A stretch of DNA of 64,000 nucleotides from the NCBI RefSeq assembly GCF_037176765.1, contig NC_090023.1:144308366-144372365 (forward strand), in the 5' to 3' direction. Below, piece by piece: positions 12,801-23,000 of the stretch; positions within the stretch are counted from its first letter, which is position 1, and the number at the start of each line of letters is the position of its first letter. Origin of the DNA: Anolis sagrei. Its lineage: Eukaryota > Chordata > Lepidosauria > Squamata > Anolidae. The notes beneath the pieces were generated by a model. That model worked only from the letters and a program-made list of their open reading frames with translations. It searched no databases and was not told the DNA's origin. The position numbers and the translations under genes were made by a program.

Positions 12801-13976
12801 TTCTATTTTAATATAATTCTATAATGACTTCTCAGATTTTCTAGTTGGCTATCTTTCTTATGTTCCAGATCTGAAAACTCAATTATTGATTGATATTCCA
12901 ACAATATTTTAAAAGTTAATGTGGCATTGATTAATGCACATTCAAAGAGCTAAGAAAACACTATTTGGCTTCCATATTCAAAATAAAAAGTTACCGAACC
13001 ATCTCTATTGCTTATATGCTTTTTATCATCTTATTCTACATGTTCTTCTGTTACAGCAGAGAGCATATTAGTGTCCACCCTTATCAAGAGTTAATGAAAA
13101 CATGATATTTTAAAATAGTAATAGTGGGCCCCAAATAAAAAATGTAGCATATAACAGTGTTGCTACCGAAGAAGAATTCATTCCAGAGAAGAAAGCAACA
13201 ATCCCTATTTCAGTATTCCTTGAGAAATGAAGTTGCATCTTCTTCATTCTAAAACATCACCTCCACCTAGCTGCTGAAAGAGAGAAGCAGCTTTTCTTTT
13301 AATTTCATAGACTTTCTGGTTGGGAAAATATGAGCTGTTGCTAAGGAGCAGTTGTTTTGCTTCTCCTCCAACAGCTCCTCAAATGTTCTGCACAGAAACG
13401 GCCCCCACCCTCCTCTCCTTTAAGAAACTCCTAAAAACACACTTATACACTTTAGTGTATGGAGAGGAGGAGGACAAGGACACTTTAAATCACTGGAATG
13501 TTGGCTAATCCATCTGTATTATATGGCTGCTATGATACATCTTAAATGAAGCACCGGTGCCAGCCATTTTTAATGTAATGTTTCTTAATTTGCTTTTAGA
13601 GCAGTGCTTCTCAACCTTGGGTCCCCAGATGTTTTTGGCCTACAACTCCCAGAAATCCCAGCCAGTTTACCAGTTGTTAGGATTTCTGGGAATTGTAGGC
13701 CAAAAACATCTGGGGACTCCAGGTTGAGAACCACTGTTTTAGAGTGTATATTGTAATGTTTACTCATGTTTTAGTTTTTTTATGTTTCAATTCACTGTTC
13801 CTGAATTATTTTTATTTCGATGCTTAATTTTTTCATTGGAAATTTATTGTTGTGATTATCCATTATCCTGTATTATTTTGATGTGTTTGTACCCATTTTG
13901 AGTCATTGAATGTTTGCCTTTTTTGTGTGTAAAATGCCCTGAGTCCCTCCGGGAAGAGAGGGCAGTCTAGAAATAA

Positions 13977-14024
<48 letters not shown>

Positions 14025-17000
14025 TAAATTAACTAAACAGGGGCTGTTGTGTAGTTATGAAATCTAATCCAAAGGACACCGCAAATGTGAAATATTCTGG
14101 AGTCACTTCTTCAGAATTACAACCAAGAATACATCAGACTGAGTTAACATCTGCCCCCCACAGCCATTTTCCTAAAACCCAGGAGAGCAGGGATAGCTCC
14201 TGCTTCGGGGGAACTGGACAAAGTGCCCCCGATGGACCCTCTACTCTATCCATACGTCTTGTGGACATTCCAATTGTGGTAACAGTTATAAGCAGTGTAT
14301 ATCCTCCATGTAAGTGGGACATTATGATGAGATGTTAGTGGAACATGAAAAAAGCTAAATCTATCTGTTTTTGCACTATTTGGGATGCCAGACAAAGAAG
14401 AAAACAATAGAAGAGCTTGAGGTCAGAATGGGTCTTTCCTAAACCAGTGCAGATGCGGACAGAGACTCTGCAGAGCAGCTGCGGTACCAGAGCATTGTAA
14501 AAGTTTGAGACACTTGATCTATGAAAACTGAAGTGCATTTAAACTTTTCAGTAGGTCCTGAGAAAGGATCCCTCACACCTGCAGTGGGTCTTGCAAGGAC
14601 CACGACCTTAGAAAGGGGTTAAGTTAGTCTCTGCCTCTTCAAGCACCACACCAATAGTTATCCCTGATAAAGAGAACAGTCATAAACTCACATGATAAAT
14701 TCTCCCAGAGTTCCCCAAAATAATCAAGGGAGTAGGTACACCCACATCCAGTTCTTTGGAAGCCCTGGACTTCTGCAGTCACATCACCAGAGAAAGCATA
14801 CATTGCTGGCATACCCTTCATCTAACCATGAAGCCTATTAAACTACATTATGAAATATGAACCTTGATTAAAAGCATGGGGCTTATAGACTCAACATCCT
14901 TCCTCATAAGGGTAACATTGTTTTAGAAATTGTAGAGGCTTAATTGGCTAAACTCAATTCTTCAAGTAAGATGGGTGAAGCCTTAACAGGTCAGGTTTAT
15001 TTATTAACATCAGATGTGGGTTTAGGAAGTGCTTATTGAGCTGTGAAGGAGGGTGGAATCTTTTCCATTGCCACAGCCCTGTACCATTTCTTTTAATTGA
15101 GAAAAATAAACTGAAAGGCTTCCCACATTTTATAGGGTCTAGAGAGCATGTCATATTCCTTGCCCTTTCCCAACTGCTTTAGATAAATGAAAGGCATTTT
15201 GATAATCAAGAATAGTTCAGTTCCTGCTTAAAAAACAGGCCCCCTTCTAGGTCTAAGACAACCTCCCTACCACCACCAATTAAAAATAAATACTGTAACT
15301 ATCTTTCATGCTTGTCATAGGGCATGGGAACATTTCCAGTAAAATAATATTTCAAAGGTTTGTCGCACTGGAGGGCCATTAGGAGTATAAGATAACCTCC
15401 GGGAATTACATACAACTCACAGACCACACTTGGCTCATCCAATTTCTTCAGAGAATAATAATTTTATTTATTACCCACATCTCCTTGTGGTGGCTTACAA
15501 AATAATTAAAACACATAAACATTGTAAAAATATACCACACACTGCTTTCTAACTCGCATGGCTCCAACTAGACGTCAGGCATTAATTTCTCCCACATAAC
15601 AATAGACTGCTGGGCTATGGCTGTGGATTTTCATTCTCCTCAGTAACTGTCAGTTTTACTTTTGCTCTCAGAACAGGGAGCCTGTCTGAAGGCATTTATG
15701 AGGAGCTAAAATATTCCACATCATGTCACGCAGAATACAGTCTAGGCATGGGCAGAAGTAAAACAGTCAGCCACTTAGTGCCAACTAGTTGTGCAGATCT
15801 GTATCAAGAATATTGTACTAGGTGGATCTTTACAGTTTCCAAAATGTTAGTGCTCTGGAGCTAGTGCCAATAGAATAAATATTTGGGGTCACTTAAACCC
15901 CTAAAGAATTATCCAAAATATCTGTTTCAGTGCTTTGGAGCAAGAGTCAATAGAATCAATTATTGGAATTGCTTAACCTGCTAAAGATAGATCTGAACTG
16001 TGAAAAGCTGCTGAGAATGCACTTCTGCTTTGTTGAATCAAATACTTTGGCAGATCATGAGGGTTTTTTCTTAATAAAATAAAATAGGACAACACTGAAG
16101 TCGAGCAATCCTTCGCAGATTGTGAAAACATATGACAACACTTCAGTTTTTCAAGAAAGTTTATGCTAGGACACAGAGGTTATGTGTTATAATATCTTAA
16201 TTGAAGACCCATCTTTTCCAGCAGGCCGACCCAGTCAATTTTAACAAGGGTTTTAAATCAGCATTTAACCCTTAAAAGCTGAGGGCAGACTGTAATTAAT
16301 TTGCCACACGTAGTCAGCTTCAAGATGTACCTAAACTGGACATCAGAAACAATTAGTTATGAATTTGTCAAACGTTCACTTGTGAAAGTACAAGTTACCA
16401 TTATTCTGTTTCACTGGAAAGAAATGAGTTCTTTCATAGCCTCTCATTTTAACAGGGCAGATGAATTGGTTAATTAGATCTGGGGGAATGTCATCAGTTG
16501 AATCTCCCCTTTGCCCTTCTGGTATATAATCTTTCTCTCTACTCTTTGAGAACTCTTACTATAGGACAGTAGTTCTCAACCTGTGGGTCCCTAAGTGTTT
16601 TGGCCTACAACTCCCAGAAATCTGAGCCAGTTAACCAGCTATTAGGATTTCTGGGAGATGAAGACCAAAACATGTGGAGACGCATAGGTTGAGAACCACT
16701 GCTATAGGACTCATGGTTGTAACAACTTGTGGAAGAAGTGGCTGAATAAGCTTGACTGCTGAATTACCTGTAATTTACATGATCTATAAAAGATTTGTAT
16801 TTCTCTTATAAGTCTAATATGGAGAACTGTAGGCAAAGTGGCTGGTGAAGAGTCAATGGCAAGAATAACGTTGGACCCTTGCACTCTGAATGATTGATGG
16901 ATTTATTTGGTTTAGTGATCCTAAAATTCACAAATCTAAATGCCAAAAGAAATTGGTAAAGGGAGTATTACAGCTTTTAAAATTCTATGGAAATGTTACC

Positions 17001-20000
17001 TCTACGTTGAAAAGTGCAACATAACACCTTACCTTATGCATACATGCATTTCAGAGTGTAGCAGCATTCAGGTCTTGATACAGCTACTATTCCAACTTTT
17101 TTTCCAGCTTGTGCAGGGGTGGTATTCCAGTCAGAAAAATATATACATCTTCCAATAAATACAATCTAGGGCATAACTAGATTGCATTTATAAATACAAT
17201 CTAGGGCATTTATAAATACAATCTAGGGCATAACTAGATTGTATTTTAGTGCCCCATAACTATGGGGCACTAAAAGGAACTCACTGATTGACTCGATTTC
17301 CACCTGGAATTACCTTTCTGGGGATTGATCTTGTTTTTTAAAGCCAGGAGGAAGGGCAGGGCCAAAGAATCCATCATCATCGTCTTCCTGATATCTTCTC
17401 TGTTTCCTGGAACATATGACAAAATTGCTGAGCATTTCCAGAGCTTGGTATGTAAAATGGACTTACTAGGTTCATAATGTTTCATGAATGAAAACAGTAT
17501 ATATGTATATATTCACTCTCTCTCTCTCACACACACACACATGTATGTGTGTACATTCTTGCATGCATATATCCATGTGTGCATGTATTTATAAGGAAGT
17601 ATAAACAGGGTGACTGTGTGTGTGGTATAAATGCAAAGAGAATGCATAGGGTGCATAAAGTGACTGTGAGTATATGGCATAAGCCACTATCTGTTGTCAG
17701 GCAGCCCCCAATATCCTCATCCAGGGCCAATTTTCTTAGATCATGAACAGGCTCTAAGGATACCCTATGCATTTACCATTACAGGCTGTGATTCTTTAAA
17801 ATTATATACATTTTCCTGGTTTTTGCAAAATCATAACCTTACTCAGAATTTTTTTAAATGCCAATTTCTCTGCACATAATGAATTTGTTGGAAAACAATT
17901 ACCATTCGTCTGAATCACATTCAAGAACAAAAGGACAAGGCAATATCATACTGACATTAAAAAAAAACATGATTGTGTGCCAAAAGATTACTTGAAGAGA
18001 ATTACATGTATTATTTTACATACAGGCTCAAGATAATTTAAAGAAAGCTTCCCCATTCCTTTGCAATCTTGGGAAAACAACCCTTCCACTGAAGAAATGG
18101 GGAATTGGCTCAAGTTGGGTGACCTTGGGCAGCATCCTCATCCCAGTTTAGCCCTGAATTTCATTCCACATTGTACCAAAAGCAATCGCAAATCCTTTTC
18201 AAGGGGTGTGTAATTCTTAGTAATGTGAACATTTCTCCATCAAACGTCAAAGCACATCTCAGTTCTATGTATTTCTATACAGGGAGAAATGTCAAAACAA
18301 AACTCTCCAGCAAAGCACAACACACTTCCATGCAACAGTATCCCAGAAATTAAACAATTTCTTGTCTCTTATCAAAACTGCCTTTAAATAATCTCTTATC
18401 TCTGTTCCCTTTTGAGAAATAATGGTAGAAGGGACTGTTTGCTCTTGAAAGTTCTCCATTCTTGCCATGGAAATTGGCCTTCACACAACATGTTAGGATC
18501 CAGGAGAGATCCAATATTTCATCTTGGTGCACCAGATGTGCCAGCTAGCAATTACTTTTTTAAAAAGTAAAACAAATAGGCAAGCAGAGGTCAGATACCA
18601 AGAACAAAGCTCCTTTACCTTTAATAGTATGTAGAAGTAGGAACTGTAGAATTTTGCTTATTGTACAGGAGACCTGTTACATCTGTCAAAACAGTGTATT
18701 CTGCATAACTATTAGAGGTACATGAGCATCTGCTCACACTAAAGAGAAAAAATAGACAGATATGTGTGTATTTAAGAAATAGTAGCAAGCTCTACATTAA
18801 AGGTTTGTGTTATGGTAGATCCTAGGTCTGAAAACAATCAAGAAAACATTACTAAAAATATTGTGCTATTCATTACTACATCCTGCATATAGTGTAAATC
18901 AAAAACGCAAGCATTCAGTGTTTTCATTATTTTGTAACCATCAGTATGAAACTAGAGAGATCAAAGCTATTTTGAAGAGGCAGAAATAGAGGATGAAAGG
19001 GAGAAATGTGCCATGAGGAAAGCACATCACGCAAATCCTTGGCGTGACTACCATCCATCTGGAAACCTATGTCCTCATTGTGAAAGACCACGCAAAACCA
19101 GAATAGGTCTCTTATGGACCCACACCAAGACTCTACCCTTAGAAGCCCATCATATTCTGCCACAAGTGATTATGGTACAGTTTAGGTGAATAACCTTTTA
19201 CTCTTCATTTGTTGCTTATTCGTTCAGTCACTTCCGACTCTTCATAACATCATGGACCGGCCCATGCCAGAGCTCCCTTTTGGCCTTGGCCACCCCCAGC
19301 TCCTTCAAAGTCAAGCCAGTCATTTTAAGGATAACATCCATTTAAGGATAACATCCATCCAAGGATAACATCCATCCATCTTGCCCTTGGTCAGCCCCTC
19401 TTCCTTTTTCCTTCCATTTCCCCCAGCATCATTGTCTTCCCCAAGCTTTCCTGTCTTCTCATTATGTGGCCAAAGTACTACATCTTTGCCTCTAGTATCC
19501 TTTCCTCCAGTGAGCAGTCAGGCTTTATTGCTCTTCATATGTTCAGAAAAGTATGAAGAGTAGGAGATTCTGAGAATTGAAATCCAAAACACCCGGAGGT
19601 ACAATGGTTTTTCAGGCTTTGCGTGGAAAATGCCAGAAAAAAAAATTGCATCAGACCTTAGAGACTGACTGTCACTGCAACTAGATACCTTTTGGCTGGA
19701 TTGACTAATGGTCTGATAAGACAGTTTCATATATTTCACCAACAAACTGACCTGGGTGTTGGACTTGCATCTTCATCATCTTCTGAATTTGAAACCTCTT
19801 CTCCTTGCACAAAACTGGGGTTGCTCTCCTGATCACAATTGTGTATTTCTGGGTTACTTTTGTAACCAGGAGGTAATGCTGGTCCTGCAGCTAAACAACA
19901 CTTTGTGTTACTGCTCATTTCATGGAAATAAATTTGTATTATTTCTGTTTGGACCAGTGGTTCTCAACTGTGGGTCCCCAGATGTTTTGACCTCCAACTC

Positions 20001-23000
20001 CCAGAAATCCTAACAGCTGGTAAACTGACTGGGATTTCTGGAAGTTGTAGGCCAAAACACCTGGGGACCCACAGGTTGAGAATCACTGCTACTTTTGAGA
20101 ACTAAGAATGAATTTTAAACATAGTAACCATTCAAAATAGCTGTGAGCAACAAATCACTTCAAAAAGATACAGCAAGAAAATAGGAATTATTTTTAAATA
20201 TGAACTTAATTTATATCAGCGATGAAGCAAAACCTAGTACAGATGTGTTTCTCAATGAAGTATTTCTCTTTAAAAAAATAAAGATGAGAAACGTTATCAT
20301 GTACAGCATATTGTCTCTGGATAACTATTGGAATTTTAAGTAGTTGGTGTCTTAATTTTATCTGAAGTTTAAGCATTCCATATGATGTATACCTATAACT
20401 AGCAAGCACATACAAATCTACAACTTGGCGCTTAAAAACTGATGCATCTATAATACTGAAGAAAACTACTGGAAAAAACCCAATGATTTCAAGGCAAATT
20501 TCACAGCAATCAGCAACTGGCCACTACACAAACATATCACAAATATCATCTTTGTCCTTTGAACAACAGGATAAGGCCAGACCCAGAAATTCAGTGGTTC
20601 TAAAAGATGCATATTTGTTACAATTGCCCAACACAGCTTTTATAGAAATAAGCACTGGTGGTGCATCAGCACTATAAAATTAATGCAGTTTGACACCATT
20701 TGAACTGCTTCAGCTCCATGTTATAAAATCACGGAAACTGTAGTTTTATAAGAGTTTACCAACCTTTTCTGTCCAAGAGTGCTTGGAGATTCACCCAACT
20801 ACAACTCTTGTAGGATTGAGCCATGACAATTAAAAGTGGTATCAGTCTGGATTAATGATACAGTCCTTCCAAGACTCCAGTCATTGCTTTTGCCTGCCAC
20901 CAAATCCAAGGAGATTGTTGAAAATGCCAGTCAACAATCCAGGATGACACCCTTATCATTCAAAACATTTTATCACCAGCAAATACCTAGGATGTCAGTT
21001 TTAGGAACATGGTGACTGGCAAGGCCTACTTATAAACAGTCAATTGCCTGCTCTCATTTATGTGTTCAAACCCAAGCATACATGATGTCATCTGCGGTAT
21101 GTGAGCAAAGCTCTGAAAGATCTGGATCAGGAACTATAAGATCCCTTCCATGCAGCGGAATAAAACCCTACATTTTATTATTATATTTTTAACTGGAATA
21201 TATGGCAATGTGGACTCAGGACCCTTCCACACAGTCATATAACCCAGAATATCAAGGCAGAAAAACCCACAATATCTGCTTTGGACTGGGTTATCTAAGT
21301 CCATACTCTGATAATGTGGGATTTTCTGCCTTGATATTCTGGGATATAGGGCTGTGTGGAAGGGCCCACAGATAACCCAGTTCAAAGTTGATTATTGTGG
21401 GATTTTCTGCCTTGATATGTCTGGATTATATGGCTGTGTAGAAGGGTCCTAAGTCTGCTCTTGTAATCAGGAATCTAAAGCAAAATGTGCCCATGGGTTT
21501 CAATTTGGAACAGCTGCAATTTATCTGTCTGGCATCTCCTTCAAAATTTTTAGATCAAAGGGAGAATTTACAGTGTATCGGGAGTCAGGTAGCCTTCCTT
21601 TCAATGGGTAAAGAGATCGGAACCCATCAAATTGAACAACAACACATCAGTACCAATAACCTCAGGTCCTGGGCCCAGGAATGTAAGGTTGTGCTATTAG
21701 AGCAGACATGGGCAAACTTTGGCTCTCCAAACTCCCACAATTCCTAACAGCCTACTGGCTCTTTGGAATTATTGAAGTTGAAGTCCAAAACATCTGGAGA
21801 GCCAAAGTTTGCCAGTGTCTGTATTAGAGTGTGGTTCTGATTTTCCTGGTGAGAAAGTTTGGTAAAAGTATGATAGCTGGGACCCAACGCTGGCTACACT
21901 GGTTGCGTAACACGGGTCTGAATTAATGAGGTGAGCACTTGTGTGAGATAGCCCATTGTTCACCAGAAAGGGGTAGAGGAAACATTTCTATCCCATTTAC
22001 CATTTTAGTAATCTGTGGTTTAGCATTTAACAGTAAAAAACTCTAACATTCATTCACTTGCCTTAACCACAATGGTTCCCTGTTTATTGCCCCCCCTTTC
22101 TGCCCCCCCCTTTCTGAGCCGCGATGGGCTCATCTTCCGTTACTCTATTCTGAACTGCCTTGCGCAAGTAGCATACCGTTGGGTCCCAGCTATCATGCTT
22201 TTACCTAAAGTTTTATTAGCCACCAACTGTCATCTGTCATATCCTCAAGACAACACCGCTTTGTCATGGAGCATGGCTGATTGCTGTTGGTCTCCTTTTT
22301 TCACAAGGCCCCTCAGCTTTCCCTGCCAAAGAGGGCTCCTCAAACTACAGCTCCATGGAGATCCCATAGCATTGAGCCATAGTAGTTCAAGGGATGTCAA
22401 ACTGCATTCATTCAACAGTGAAGAGGAGGCCACCTCAAAGCTGTTTAGGCCTCCAACTCCCAGAAGCACTTGCCAGATAATTCAATGGTCAGGACTTCTA
22501 GGAGTGGGAGGTCCAAGCAACGGGAAGCTGGAGGCCTGGTGTAGAGGCACTCTTTTGACGCCTGCATTTCTGTGTATCCCAGAAAAGGCCCTTCCACACA
22601 GCCCTCTATCCCAGAATATTAAGGCAGGAAATCCCTCTCAGATAACATTGCTTGAGTGTGGGCTCAGATAACCCAGTTCAAAGAAGATACTGTGGGATTC
22701 TCTGCCTTGATATTCTGGGAGAGGACTGTGTGGAAGGGCTCCTTGTGTTGTTTTGTAGCCCAGTTTTGAACATTAATTTATCAGGAATGAATTCCACTGA
22801 GTCTCCTTCCACACAACTGAATAAAATTCCACAATATCTGCTTTGAACTGGGTCATAACCCATAACCCAATTGGAAACAGATATTATGGGTTATTCTGCC
22901 TTGATATTCTGGGTTATGTGGCTGTGTAGAAGGGCCATGAGTTTGAGAAACATGCATGTCATGAGCAGATCATATGACTTAATAGCTGCAAGTTTTGTTT

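Noticed and set aside
13320-13508. 62-codon frame with SFKKLLKTHLY
   Set aside because: Not a host gene; it is the C-terminal block of an L2-like LINE.
14057-14338. 93-codon frame as an extra GPALPP1 exon
   Set aside because: Wrong strand for GPALPP1, no splice sites in phase, and the eight exons already give a complete protein.
22072-22671. 199-codon plus-strand open frame
   Set aside because: It runs through two MITE pieces and the inverted-duplication arm, lies in GPALPP1 intron 1 and has no family pattern. Chance frame over repeats.
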